From Oerskovia rustica (GTDB taxonomy: Bacteria > Actinomycetota > Actinomycetes > Actinomycetales > Cellulomonadaceae), in NCBI RefSeq assembly GCF_014836555.1, contig NZ_JACSQQ010000003.1, forward strand, positions 47,008 to 111,007: 64,000 nt of DNA, read 5' to 3'. The translations under genes were made by a program, and so were the position numbers. Under the pieces are notes generated by a model. That model searched no databases. It was given only the letters and a program-made list of their open reading frames with translations, and was not told the origin of the DNA. Below, in pieces: positions 34,086-42,770 of the stretch. Numbering within the stretch: position 1 is the stretch's first letter; each line of letters begins with the position of its first letter.

Positions 34086-34838
34086 ATGACGACCTATTCC
34101 GGGACGAAGGAGTTCGAGGGCGCGACCTTCGTCAGGGCCAGCTTCAAGGGCGCCACCCTGCGGTTCTCCGACGTCAGCGGTGTGACGATGCGCGGCGTCG
34201 ACCTGGACGGCCTCGACATCGACAGCCACGACCTGTTCTTCGGCCGCCTGATCGTCAACGGGGTCGACGTGGTGCCGTACGTGGACGCCGAGCTCAACCG
34301 GCAGTTTCCCGGTCGCGAGCTGCAGAAGGCGCAGACCGTCGAGGGGCTGCGCGAGGGGTGGGTCGCCGTGCAGGCCGCGTGGCAGGAGACGGTGGACGGC
34401 ACGCCACCTGACCTGGTGGACGCCCACGTGGAGGACGAGTGGTCCTTGGCCCAGACCCTGCGGCACCTCGTCCTGGCGACCGACGCCTGGCTCGGCGGCG
34501 GGATCCTGCGGAGGCAGCAGCCGTTCCACGAGATCGGGCAGATCTTCACCGGCGCCGACCGGATGGGCTTCGACATGTCGATCTTCCGCGCGCAGCCGCC
34601 TGCGTACGAGGAGATCCTCGCGGTGCGGGCCGAGCGGCAGGGGCAGGTGACCGAGTTCCTGGCCACGGCCACCCCGGGCCTGCTCGCGGAGGAACGCGAC
34701 GACCCGTGGGGCGGCGAAGACTGGCACCCCACCGTGGGGGACTGCGTGCGCGTGATCCTGGAGGAGGAGTGGGCGCACCTGCGCTACGTCCGCCGGGATC
34801 TCGCTCTGCTCCGTGAGGAGCCGCTCGCGTCACCGTGA
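34086..34838 (+). CDS. DinB-family protein with N-terminal pentapeptide repeats
   Basis: A 250-residue two-part protein. Residues 8-50 form pentapeptide-like repeats (FEGATFVRASFKGATLRFSD), a right-handed beta helix; residues about 85-245 form a DinB-type four-helix bundle with the histidines of LAQTLRHLVLATDAW and EEEWAHLRYVRRDL as likely metal ligands, plus HPTVGDC. DinB-like proteins in actinobacteria often act as thiol (mycothiol/bacillithiol) transferases, but this one is uncharacterised. It starts 48 nt after the NAD-kinase-like gene and could be a third gene of that operon. Confidence 0.8.
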   Translation: MTTYSGTKEFEGATFVRASFKGATLRFSDVSGVTMRGVDLDGLDIDSHDLFFGRLIVNGVDVVPYVDAELNRQFPGRELQKAQTVEGLREGWVAVQAAWQETVDGTPPDLVDAHVEDEWSLAQTLRHLVLATDAWLGGGILRRQQPFHEIGQIFTGADRMGFDMSIFRAQPPAYEEILAVRAERQGQVTEFLATATPGLLAEERDDPWGGEDWHPTVGDCVRVILEEEWAHLRYVRRDLALLREEPLASP

Positions 34839-34851
34839 GGCGGCCGGGTAC

Positions 34852-35769
34852 CTAGCCGCGGAACGGGGTCCGATGCTCGCTCAGGACCCGGTCGAGAGCG
34901 GCCCGTCCCGCGGGTCCCCACCCGGGCTTACCGCCGGGGAGGCCACGGTCCCCGTTCTGGCCCATGAGCATCAGGAAGAGACTCTTGAGCGCGGCGAGCC
35001 CGCGGGACCGTCGGATCGTCTCCTCATCCGCCATCGCGTAGGTGGCGAAGAAGCGTTCGGCCGAGCCCGCCGGCAGGAGCACCCACGCAGCGGCCAGGTC
35101 CCACGCCGGGTCGCCGGCGAACAGCTCACCGAAGTCGACGACGCCTGCCAGCGTCCCGTCCGAGACGACGACGTTCGCGGGATGCAGGTCGCCGTGCACC
35201 CACACCGGCGGGCCCTGCCAGGCGGCGGCCGCGACGGCGTCGTCCCAGACGGCCCGGACGCCGTCTGCGTCGGGACCGATCGCCTCGGCGTCGACGGCTC
35301 CGAAGAAGTGGTCGAAGCCGTCCTTGCAGTCCCGGGGATGCGTGCCGCGGGCGGGGTCGACGGGCGCGTCGACGGGCGCCGGCACGTGCAGCGACCGCAG
35401 GAACGTCGCCAGCGTGTCCGCAGCGTGCGCGCCGCGCGTGATCGACCCGTGGTCCAGCGGTTGGCCCGGCACCCACGTCACGACCGTCCAGATCTTGGGG
35501 AGACGCTCGGACGGTGCGCCCTCCCGGACAGGGACGGGGACGGGCAGCGGCAGGTCTGGCGCGAGCAGCGGCAGCCACCGTCGCTCCTTGAGCTGGTGGT
35601 CGTGGGTGGTGTCCATGCGCTGGACGCGCACAGCGAGCTCGTCCCCCAGGCGCCACATCTGGTTGCCCCAGCCGCCCTCCACCTCGCGAAGCGGCAGCTC
35701 GGACAGGTCCGGGTGCTGTTCGCGCAGAACGTCGCGAAGGAGACTCGCGGTGATCTCGACCTCGCTCAT
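34852..35769 (-). CDS. aminoglycoside phosphotransferase (APH)-family kinase
   Basis: A 305-residue APH/choline-kinase fold protein. The catalytic loop VWVHGDLHPANVVV contains the conserved D and N and VVDFGELFAGDPAWDLA contains the DFG-like metal-binding D. The N-lobe nucleotide region is WGNQMWRLGDELAVRVQR. Related proteins phosphorylate aminoglycosides, macrolides or housekeeping metabolites; nothing here points to antibiotic resistance. Leftward, convergent with the DinB gene (13-nt gap). Confidence 0.88.
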   Translation of the reverse strand: MSEVEITASLLRDVLREQHPDLSELPLREVEGGWGNQMWRLGDELAVRVQRMDTTHDHQLKERRWLPLLAPDLPLPVPVPVREGAPSERLPKIWTVVTWVPGQPLDHGSITRGAHAADTLATFLRSLHVPAPVDAPVDPARGTHPRDCKDGFDHFFGAVDAEAIGPDADGVRAVWDDAVAAAAWQGPPVWVHGDLHPANVVVSDGTLAGVVDFGELFAGDPAWDLAAAWVLLPAGSAERFFATYAMADEETIRRSRGLAALKSLFLMLMGQNGDRGLPGGKPGWGPAGRAALDRVLSEHRTPFRG

Positions 35770-35902
35770 GCGCAGTGACCCTACTCCGACCACTCCGGCC
35801 TCTCCTCGCCGCGCTGGGGACGGAGGCCCCTGCGAGTCCAGGTCGCGTCGGCGACTACCGTGGGGCGCTCGTGCCCGATCCGAGCTGGAGCGTCCTCGCA
35901 CC

Positions 35903-36418
35903 GTGATCTCTACCCTCCTGGTCCAGTACCCGTGGTTCTCCCCGGCGGTCCTCGCTCTGCTCGTGATCGTCGGCCCGGTCGCGGGAAGGTGGCTGTACGG
36001 GCGCCCACGGATCGCCTGGACGCTGTGCGGGATCTCGCTCGTGCCGATCGTGCTGCTCACGCTCGTCCCCTCCAGCCGGGAGATCGCCGAGCGGTGCACC
36101 GTCGCCTGGGCACTGCCGACGTTCGGCCGCGTCGAGCTCATGGCCAACGTGATCCTCTTCGTGCCGCCCGTCCTGCTCGCGGCGATCGCGAGCCGTCGCC
36201 CGTTCGTCGCGTTCCTCGGCGGCGTCGCGGGCTCCGCCGCGGTCGAGCTGGTCCAGGCGCTCCTCCCCGCCCTCGGACGGTCGTGCGACACGAACGACTG
36301 GCTCACCAACTCGATCGGGGCCGCGATCGGCGCCCTCCTGGCCGGTGCCGCGATCTGGGCCGTACGACGGTGGCCGTCGCGCGAGCCAGAATCCTCCGAC
36401 GAGGCGGCACGCGCCTGA
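35903..36418 (+). CDS. VanZ-family membrane protein (second copy)
   Basis: A 171-residue membrane protein with about five helices. The family core is NVILFVPPVLLAAIA, then AAVELVQALLPALGRSCDTNDWLTNSIGAAIGALLAG (in part), keeping E-x2-Q and D-x3-N-x2-G. The GTG at 35903 is the first start after an otherwise non-hydrophobic frame, though the ribosome-binding site is poor. Second of three VanZ-family genes in the window. Function unknown. Confidence 0.82.
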   Translation: MISTLLVQYPWFSPAVLALLVIVGPVAGRWLYGRPRIAWTLCGISLVPIVLLTLVPSSREIAERCTVAWALPTFGRVELMANVILFVPPVLLAAIASRRPFVAFLGGVAGSAAVELVQALLPALGRSCDTNDWLTNSIGAAIGALLAGAAIWAVRRWPSREPESSDEAARA

Positions 36419-36506
36419 GCGAAGGGGACGAGACAGGTCTTTCGACGGTCGCACGTCGGCCGAACGGCCCTACCCAAGCAGGGACGGGAACCCTAGCGTG
36501 CTGGTC

Positions 36507-37244
36507 ATGAGCGTGCGTGAGGAACACCGGGCCGCCTTGCGCGCGCTCGACGGCGATCCGGCCGCCGTGCGCGCCTACCTCACCGCCCGCTCAGGGCTGC
36601 CCGGGCCTCGGGCGAACCTCGAGCTGATCGGCGCGTTCGCCGACGTCGCGCCGGCGGGCCTCGTTCTCGCCCTGGCCGACTCCCCCGACGAGTACCTGCG
36701 CTGCTGCGGGACGGTCGGCCTCGGCCGGCTCGTCGTCGACGTCACCACCGGTGCACGCACCGACCTGACCGACCTGCTGCGCGTCCGTGCGGCCGAGGGG
36801 GCGTGGCGCGTCCGTGAGGCCGTCGCGATGGCGCTGCAGCGCATCGGTGACGCCGAGCCCGCCCTCCTCCTCGCGCTCGTGGCTTCCTGGGTCGACGACC
36901 AGGACCCGCTGGTTCGCCGCGCCGCGGTCGCCGGGATCTGCGAGCCGCGCCTCCTGCGAACCCCCGCCCCCGCGACGGCCGCCCTGGACGCCTGCGCCGC
37001 CGCGACCGCCTCGATCCACGCGCTCCCGTCCGACGCCCGCCGCGACACGGGCGTCCGGGCGCTGCGCCAGGCCCTCGGCTACGGCTGGAGCGTCGCCGTC
37101 GCGGGCGACCCGGACGCCGGTCTGCCGCGCTTCGCCGCGCTGCGCGGCTCGGACGACCCGGACGTGGCGTGGATCGTGCGCGAGAACGAGAAGAAGACCC
37201 GCCTTCGCCGCCTGCTCGACCCGCCCGACGTGCCGTCCCGCTGA
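36507..37244 (+). CDS. HEAT-repeat-like protein
   Basis: A 245-residue alpha-helical protein with HEAT-like units (PDEYLRCCGTVGLGRLV; GAWRVREAVAMALQRIGD; PLVRRAAVAGICEPRLL), ending in a basic tail (ENEKKTRLRRLL). No catalytic motif or membrane segment. HEAT proteins mediate protein or nucleic-acid contacts. ATG 36507 follows a GTG nine bases upstream; either may be used. Stands between two VanZ-family genes, all rightward. Confidence 0.72.
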   Translation: MSVREEHRAALRALDGDPAAVRAYLTARSGLPGPRANLELIGAFADVAPAGLVLALADSPDEYLRCCGTVGLGRLVVDVTTGARTDLTDLLRVRAAEGAWRVREAVAMALQRIGDAEPALLLALVASWVDDQDPLVRRAAVAGICEPRLLRTPAPATAALDACAAATASIHALPSDARRDTGVRALRQALGYGWSVAVAGDPDAGLPRFAALRGSDDPDVAWIVRENEKKTRLRRLLDPPDVPSR

Positions 37245-37407
37245 TCCGGGGGCCGCGCGAGCGCGCCCGGGCGACGACGACGGTCGTACTCGCCGTCTCC
37301 TCGGGTCCGCCCACGGACGGATGCCGAGCTCGTGGCACGACGGGCACTGTGGCGTGGAGCCGCGGCACCAGCCGCAGCACACGTCTCGGAGAAGGTGCAG
37401 ATCACCC

Positions 37408-37989
37408 GTGTTCCACCAGGTCCCGGTCCTCCCGGTCGTCGTCCCTCTGGCCGCGGCGGTGTTCGCGGGGTTGATGTGGTCGCTGATCCGCAGCAGGCGC
37501 TTCTCCGTGCCGCGAGCCGCGGTCGCCCTCGCGCTCGGCGTCTACGTCGCCGGGATCGTCGCGAACACCGTCTTCCCGGTCTTCCTCGACAAGCCCGTCA
37601 GCAGCGCCCCCTGGGGCAGCCATCTCGCCGTCGTACCGTTCGCGGACTACGAGGTCGCCGATGCGGTCATGAACGTGCTGGTCTTCGTCCCGGTCGGCGT
37701 CCTCGTGCCGCTGCTCGCGCCCCGGGCCTCGTGGCGACGGGCCGTGGCAGCGGCAGCGGTCCTCAGCCTGACGATCGAGGTCACCCAGCTCGTGACGGCG
37801 CACCTGCTCGGTGGGGGGCACATCGCGGACGTGAACGACCTGATCTTCAACGTCACCGGTGGGGCCGTCGGCTTCGCGGTGTTCTCGGCGCTCGTGAAGA
37901 TCCCGTCCGTCAGCGCCTTCGTCGACCGGTTCCGCTGGCACGAGGTCGAGGTCCGCCGGGGCGAGGTCGACGCGGCGCCGCGCGGGTGA
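37408..37989 (+). CDS. VanZ-family membrane protein (third copy)
   Basis: A 193-residue membrane protein. The core VMNVLVFVPVGVLVPLLA, then TIEVTQLVTAHLLGGGHIADVNDLIFNVTGGAVG (in part), carries the E-x2-Q and D-x3-N-x3-G pattern. About five helices are followed by a charged C-terminal tail (RFRWHEVEVRRGEVD). GTG 37408 is preceded by GAGAAGG at a good distance. Function unknown. Confidence 0.85.
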   Translation: MFHQVPVLPVVVPLAAAVFAGLMWSLIRSRRFSVPRAAVALALGVYVAGIVANTVFPVFLDKPVSSAPWGSHLAVVPFADYEVADAVMNVLVFVPVGVLVPLLAPRASWRRAVAAAAVLSLTIEVTQLVTAHLLGGGHIADVNDLIFNVTGGAVGFAVFSALVKIPSVSAFVDRFRWHEVEVRRGEVDAAPRG

Positions 37990-38128
37990 CACCGCCCCAG
38001 GGGCAGGCCGAGCTCTTCTTCCGCTCGCGAGGAGCCCGTGGCCTGTACGCGGGAGCGGGCCCGCGGGAGGGTTGACCCACGGCCCGACGACCGGGCCTCC
38101 ACAGCAACAGCCGAGAGCGAGACAGCCC

Positions 38129-38485
38129 ATGACGACGGCAGCCGACCACGACTCCTACATCGCCGCAGCGCCCGAGGTCTTCCAGCCGTCGCTGAGACGG
38201 TTGCGCGCGCTGCTGTCCCGCGCCCTGCCGGAAGCGGAGGAGATCGTGGCCTACGACATGCCGGGGTTCGCCGTCGACGGCTCGGTCGTCGCGAGCTACG
38301 CGGCGTTCAGCAAGCAGTGCGGGCTCTACGTCCTCCCGGGCGCCATCACCGCACATGCCGACGAGATCGCAGCCGCCGGCCTCAAGACGACCAAGACCGG
38401 CATCACCTTCTCGCCGCACAGACCCCTCCCGGACGACCTCGTCGAACGCCTGGCGACGGCGTCACGTCAGGCGGCCGGGGCCTGA
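38129..38485 (+). CDS. DUF1801-family (YdhG-like) protein
   Basis: A 118-residue protein of the DUF1801 fold: DHDSYIAAAPEVFQPSLRRLRALL, ALPEAEEIVAYDMPGF, then YAAFSKQCGLYVLPGAI (in parts) and TGITFSPHRPLPDDLVERL. This fold includes the iron-chaperone-like YdhG proteins but most members are uncharacterised. The start at 38129 is preferred over one 19 codons upstream because the family begins at DHDSYI. Single gene, convergent with the GH43 gene. Confidence 0.85.
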   Translation: MTTAADHDSYIAAAPEVFQPSLRRLRALLSRALPEAEEIVAYDMPGFAVDGSVVASYAAFSKQCGLYVLPGAITAHADEIAAAGLKTTKTGITFSPHRPLPDDLVERLATASRQAAGA

Positions 38486-38562
38486 CGCCTCAGCCTGGGA
38501 GCGGCGCCCCGGCGGTCAGCGTCGGCCTCCGATCTGGGCCGCCCAGGACCGAGGGGCGCGCG

Positions 38563-40290
38563 CTAGCGCCCCCGGTACTCCACGCACTCGACGTCCGCGA
38601 CCGTCGCGGTCGTCGTCCCGCGGCCCGTCGCGTACGGGCCGAGCCACACGCCCAGGAACCCGCCCGCCTCGGGTGAGCTGAGCCGCCCGCCGTGCACGGT
38701 CGCGACGGCGTGGAAGCCACGCAACGTCCGGACCCCGAGCGCGTACTCCTGACCGGTGGCGTGCAGCACCACGTCCACAGGCCCCTCGGCCAGCCCCAGC
38801 GGCCCGAGCGCCGCGCGCCCCACGACGACCTCCTCTCCCCCGAAGCGCTCGACCACGAGCACCTCGCGCCCGCCGGTCACCGAGCCCGGCACGGTGCCCG
38901 GCACGGAGCCGGGCACCGCGCCCAGCGGCCGGACCGTCGCCCCGCCAGGAACAGCAACAGAGGCCGCCCGCGTCACGACCGCCGCGATCCACGCCTCCTC
39001 GGACTGGCGCACCGCGAGCCCGGCCCACTCGTCGGGCCCGGCGGGGTCGACGTCGACGCGCACGGTCAGGTCCATGTCCGCGTGCTGCTGGCGGCGGCCC
39101 AGGAACGCGGGGGTCGCGACGTCGGACAGCGTCGCGGGCAGCAGCGGGAGCCGCAGGTGCCAGGGACGCTCGGTCAGGGACCAGAACGGGTCCCCGGTCC
39201 GCACCTGGTTCCACGCGAGGTCGAGCCCCTCGCCGGGCCCGTCGAACGTCTCGTGCACGACGACGGCGCCCACCCCGGCAGGCTGGCCCACCACGGCAGG
39301 CGAGCCCACCCCCGGAAGCCGCGCTCCGACGTCGGGCAGGGGGAAACCGCCCGCGACGTGGCCCACGCCCGGGGCGACCACGGGCCACCCGTCCTCCCAC
39401 ACGACGGGCGCGAGGAACGTCTCGCGCCCCAAGTTGGGGAAGTAGCCGCCGTAGGGGCGGCTGCCGAGCAGGACCGTCCACCACTCGCCGGCGGCGGTCT
39501 CCACGAGGTCGGCGTGCCCGACGCCGACCACGGGGAAGTCCCGGCCCAGGTGGCGGTGCGTGAGGATCGGGTTCGCGGGGTTGCCCGTGTACGGGCCGGT
39601 GACGGTGTCCGCGCGCGCGACCGAGACCGCGTGCTGGTGCTCGGTACCGCCCTCGGAGGCGAGCAGGTAGTAGTGGTCGCCGACCCGGTACAGGTGCGGG
39701 CCCTCGGCCCAGACCGCGCCGTGCAGCGCGCCGCGCCACAGGACGTGCTCGGGGCCGACGAGCGCGCCCGCGGCGAGGTCGAGCTCGCGCAGCCACACCT
39801 CGGTCTGCCCCTCCCACTCCCCCGGGTCGGCGAGTCGCGTCGCGGTGAGCCACACGCGCCCGGTCGAGTCGTCGAAGAACACCGACGGGTCGATCCCGTC
39901 GCCCTCGAGCCACACCGGGTCGGACCACGGTCCGGCGGGGTCGGTCGCGGTCACGAGGAGGTGCCCGCCCTGGCCCTGGGTGTGGACGAGCGTCGTGACG
40001 ACGTAGAACGTCCCGTCGTGGTGCCGGATCGTCGCGGCGTACAGCCCACCCGAGGACGGCACGGTCGACAGGTCCACCTGCTCGGTGCGGTGGATCGCGT
40101 GGCCCACCTGGGTCCACGTCACGAGGTCGTGGCTGTGGAAGACCGGCAGGCCCGGGAAGTACTCGAACGTCGAGGTGACGAGGTAGTAGTCGTCGGGTGC
40201 GACGGTCCCGTCCGCCCGGGTGGCCCCGGGGACCCGGCAGATGCTGGGGTCGGGGTGCGTCCCGGGCAGGACGGGGTTGGTGAAGGTCAC
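38563..40290 (-). CDS. GH43 beta-xylosidase / alpha-L-arabinofuranosidase
   Basis: A 575-residue glycoside hydrolase family 43 enzyme. The five-bladed propeller starts NPVLPGTHPDPS with general base D14; D134 in GDGIDPSVFFDD is the pKa modulator and E196 in VWAEGPHLY the acid. A C-terminal beta-sandwich (about 345-570, GH43_C2-like) completes the xylosidase/arabinofuranosidase layout. No signal peptide, so it acts on imported oligosaccharides. A short tandem repeat VPGSVPGTVPGSVTGG interrupts the C-terminal domain. Last gene of the leftward xylo-oligosaccharide operon, one base after the GH3 stop. Confidence 0.93.
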   Translation of the reverse strand: MTFTNPVLPGTHPDPSICRVPGATRADGTVAPDDYYLVTSTFEYFPGLPVFHSHDLVTWTQVGHAIHRTEQVDLSTVPSSGGLYAATIRHHDGTFYVVTTLVHTQGQGGHLLVTATDPAGPWSDPVWLEGDGIDPSVFFDDSTGRVWLTATRLADPGEWEGQTEVWLRELDLAAGALVGPEHVLWRGALHGAVWAEGPHLYRVGDHYYLLASEGGTEHQHAVSVARADTVTGPYTGNPANPILTHRHLGRDFPVVGVGHADLVETAAGEWWTVLLGSRPYGGYFPNLGRETFLAPVVWEDGWPVVAPGVGHVAGGFPLPDVGARLPGVGSPAVVGQPAGVGAVVVHETFDGPGEGLDLAWNQVRTGDPFWSLTERPWHLRLPLLPATLSDVATPAFLGRRQQHADMDLTVRVDVDPAGPDEWAGLAVRQSEEAWIAAVVTRAASVAVPGGATVRPLGAVPGSVPGTVPGSVTGGREVLVVERFGGEEVVVGRAALGPLGLAEGPVDVVLHATGQEYALGVRTLRGFHAVATVHGGRLSSPEAGGFLGVWLGPYATGRGTTTATVADVECVEYRGR

Positions 40291-40291
40291 C

Positions 40292-42763
40292 TCAGACCTC
40301 GCCCACCACGAGCGGTGCGTGCAGCTCGCGCGTGTGGTCGACCACGCGCACGTCGCCCACGAGCGACACCGGGGCCACGAGCCGCACGTCGGCGCTCGAC
40401 GCCCCGAACCGGAGCTCGATCGCGCCCGGCTCGACGATCCGGCGCCCGTCGCGGCCCGTGAAGGACAGGACGTCGGCGGGCACGGTCGCGCTCACGCGCG
40501 CCGAGGCGCCCGCGGCGAGCGGCACGCGCACGTACCCGACGAGCCGCTGCACGGGCCGCACGACCGACGCGACGGGGTCGTGCGCGTAGAGCTGCACGAC
40601 CTCGATGCCGTCGCGCCCGCCCGTGTTCCGCACGACGAACGACGCCTCGAAGGCCCCGTCGGTCGCGGCCTCGGTCGCGCTCACCACGAGGTCCGACCAG
40701 TCGAAGCTCGTGTAGGTGAGCCCGTGGCCGAACGCGAAGGCCGCGGTCGGGTCGATGTTCGACACGTCGGTCGCCTGCGCGAGCGTCGCGGCCAGGTAGG
40801 AGGTCGGCTGGGCGCCCTCGGTCCCGGGCACGCTCACGGGCAGCCGGCCCGACGGCGCCACGCGCCCCGACAGGACGCCCGCGACCGCGGGGGTCCCCTC
40901 CTCGCCCGCGAAGAACGCCTGGACGATCGCGGCGGCGCCGGGCTCACCGGGCGCCGGGGTCGCGGCCGCGCCGAGCGCGTAGGGACGACCCGAGAGGATC
41001 GTCGCGACCACGGGGCGACCTGTGGCGAGCAGCGCGTCGAGCAGGTCCTGCTGGGCGCCGGGCAGGCGCAACGACTCGGCGTCGCAGCCCTCACCGCTCG
41101 TGCCGCGACCGAACAGGCCGGCCCGGTCGCCCAGGGCGCCCACGACGACGTCGGCCTCGCGGGCGAGGTGCACCGCCGCGGCGATGCCTGCGGCGTCGGC
41201 GGCCGCGACCTCGGCCGTGCTCACGGCCCCGGTCGAGGACGGGTCGCTCGTGCCGTCGAGCGTGATCGCGGGCAGCACGTCGACCGTGACGCCCGGCAGC
41301 TCGGCGCGCAGGGACTCGGCGAGCGTGGGCAGCGAGAGCCCGAGCGGGATCTCGGGGTGGGCCAGACCCACGTGCGCGGGGAACGAGTAGCAGCCGAGCA
41401 CGGCCATGGGGTCCTCGGCCGTGGGGCCCACGACCGCGACGCGGCGCACGTCCGGGCCGAGCGGCAGCACGCCGTCGTTCGCGAGCAGGACCACGGCCTG
41501 CTCGGCGACCTCGCGGGCGAGCGCCCGGTTCGTGGGTCCGTCGAGGTCGACGGTCCCGCGCAGCGCAGCCACGGCTGCATCGTCACCCGATCCGGAGACG
41601 GCAGCGAGCACGTCCGCGGGCACGTCGCGCAGCACCTCGGGGACGGGGTCCCAGTCGGCGTCGAGCAGTCCGAGGTCGACCTTCTGGCGCAGCACGCGCT
41701 CGAGGGCGCGGTCCACGAGCGCGACGTCGACGTCCCCGGCCTCGAGGGCCGCGACGAGCGGCTCGCCGAACGTCTTGACGGTCGGCAGCTCGACGTCGAC
41801 CCCGGCCGCGAGCGCCGCCGCGGCGGCCTCGGCCCAGTCGCCGGCCACGCCGTGCATGATCTTGAGGAACGCGATCCCGAAGTAGTCGGCGACCACGGTC
41901 CCGTCGAAGCCCCACGTGTCGCGCAGCAGACCCGTGAGGAGGTCGCGGTCGGCGGCCGAGGGGATGCCGTCGGTGTCGGTGTACGCGTGCATGACCGACC
42001 GCACGCCGCCCTCGCGGACGGCCATCTCGAACGGCGGCAGGATGACGTCGGCGCGCTCGCGCGCCCCCATCGAGACGGGCGCGTGGTTGCGCCCGCCGCG
42101 CGAGGCCGAGTACCCGGCGAAGTGCTTGAGCGTCGCGACGATCCCTGCGGACTCCAGGCCCTGGACGTAGGCCGTGGCGACGGTCCCGACGAGGTACGGG
42201 TCCTCGCCGATGGTCTCCTCGACACGGCCCCAGCGGGCGTCGCGCACGACGTCGAGCACGGGGGCCAGGCCCTGGTGCACGCCGACCGAGCGCATGTCCT
42301 GCCCGATCCGCGTCGACATGCGGCGCACGAGCGCGGGGTCGAACGTCGCACCCCACGACAGCGGCACGGGGTAGGCCGTCGCACCCCACGCGGCGAAGCC
42401 CGCGAGGCACTCCTCGTGCGCGAGGGCCGGGATGCCGAAACGGTTCGCCGAGCGCACGCGCTCCTGCGTGCGCAGCAGCGACAGCGCACCCAGGGCCGGG
42501 TCGACCGGGTTGGTCCCGAAGGGCCGCGTGAGCTGCCCCAGCCCGTCGGGCAGGATCGCGTCGAGGTCGACGCCGTCCTCCATGTCGTGCTGGTGCGGGG
42601 CGACCTCGCCGCCCTCGGCCGACGCGCCGACCCACACCCCGAAGAGCTGGGCGACCTTCTCGCGCAGCGTCATCTCGGCCATGAGCGCCTTGACGCGGGT
42701 CGCGGTGCCGACCGTCGGGTCGGACCACACGGGCAGTTCGGTCTGGTTCGTCTGAGGAGTCAT
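40292..42763 (-). CDS. GH3 beta-xylosidase (BxlA-like)
   Basis: An 823-residue family 3 glycoside hydrolase: barrel with KHFAGYSASRGGRNHAPVS (about 213-231) and nucleophile D293 in VVADYFGIAF, then the alpha/beta sandwich and a fibronectin-III-like C-terminal domain. No signal peptide. The order binding protein-permease-permease-GH3 with a LacI gene divergent matches the bxlREFGA xylobiose cluster of Streptomyces, so intracellular cleavage of xylo-oligosaccharides is the best guess. Start at 42763 is preferred over one 16 codons upstream because it follows a plausible ribosome-binding site and the upstream part is not conserved-looking. Confidence 0.92.
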   Translation of the reverse strand: MTPQTNQTELPVWSDPTVGTATRVKALMAEMTLREKVAQLFGVWVGASAEGGEVAPHQHDMEDGVDLDAILPDGLGQLTRPFGTNPVDPALGALSLLRTQERVRSANRFGIPALAHEECLAGFAAWGATAYPVPLSWGATFDPALVRRMSTRIGQDMRSVGVHQGLAPVLDVVRDARWGRVEETIGEDPYLVGTVATAYVQGLESAGIVATLKHFAGYSASRGGRNHAPVSMGARERADVILPPFEMAVREGGVRSVMHAYTDTDGIPSAADRDLLTGLLRDTWGFDGTVVADYFGIAFLKIMHGVAGDWAEAAAAALAAGVDVELPTVKTFGEPLVAALEAGDVDVALVDRALERVLRQKVDLGLLDADWDPVPEVLRDVPADVLAAVSGSGDDAAVAALRGTVDLDGPTNRALAREVAEQAVVLLANDGVLPLGPDVRRVAVVGPTAEDPMAVLGCYSFPAHVGLAHPEIPLGLSLPTLAESLRAELPGVTVDVLPAITLDGTSDPSSTGAVSTAEVAAADAAGIAAAVHLAREADVVVGALGDRAGLFGRGTSGEGCDAESLRLPGAQQDLLDALLATGRPVVATILSGRPYALGAAATPAPGEPGAAAIVQAFFAGEEGTPAVAGVLSGRVAPSGRLPVSVPGTEGAQPTSYLAATLAQATDVSNIDPTAAFAFGHGLTYTSFDWSDLVVSATEAATDGAFEASFVVRNTGGRDGIEVVQLYAHDPVASVVRPVQRLVGYVRVPLAAGASARVSATVPADVLSFTGRDGRRIVEPGAIELRFGASSADVRLVAPVSLVGDVRVVDHTRELHAPLVVGEV

Positions 42764-42770
42764 GGTGGAG

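Noticed and set aside
34852-35769. Aminoglycoside resistance gene
   Set aside because: Only the general APH-fold motifs are present; such kinases are common housekeeping genes in actinobacteria and the context has no resistance or mobile genes.
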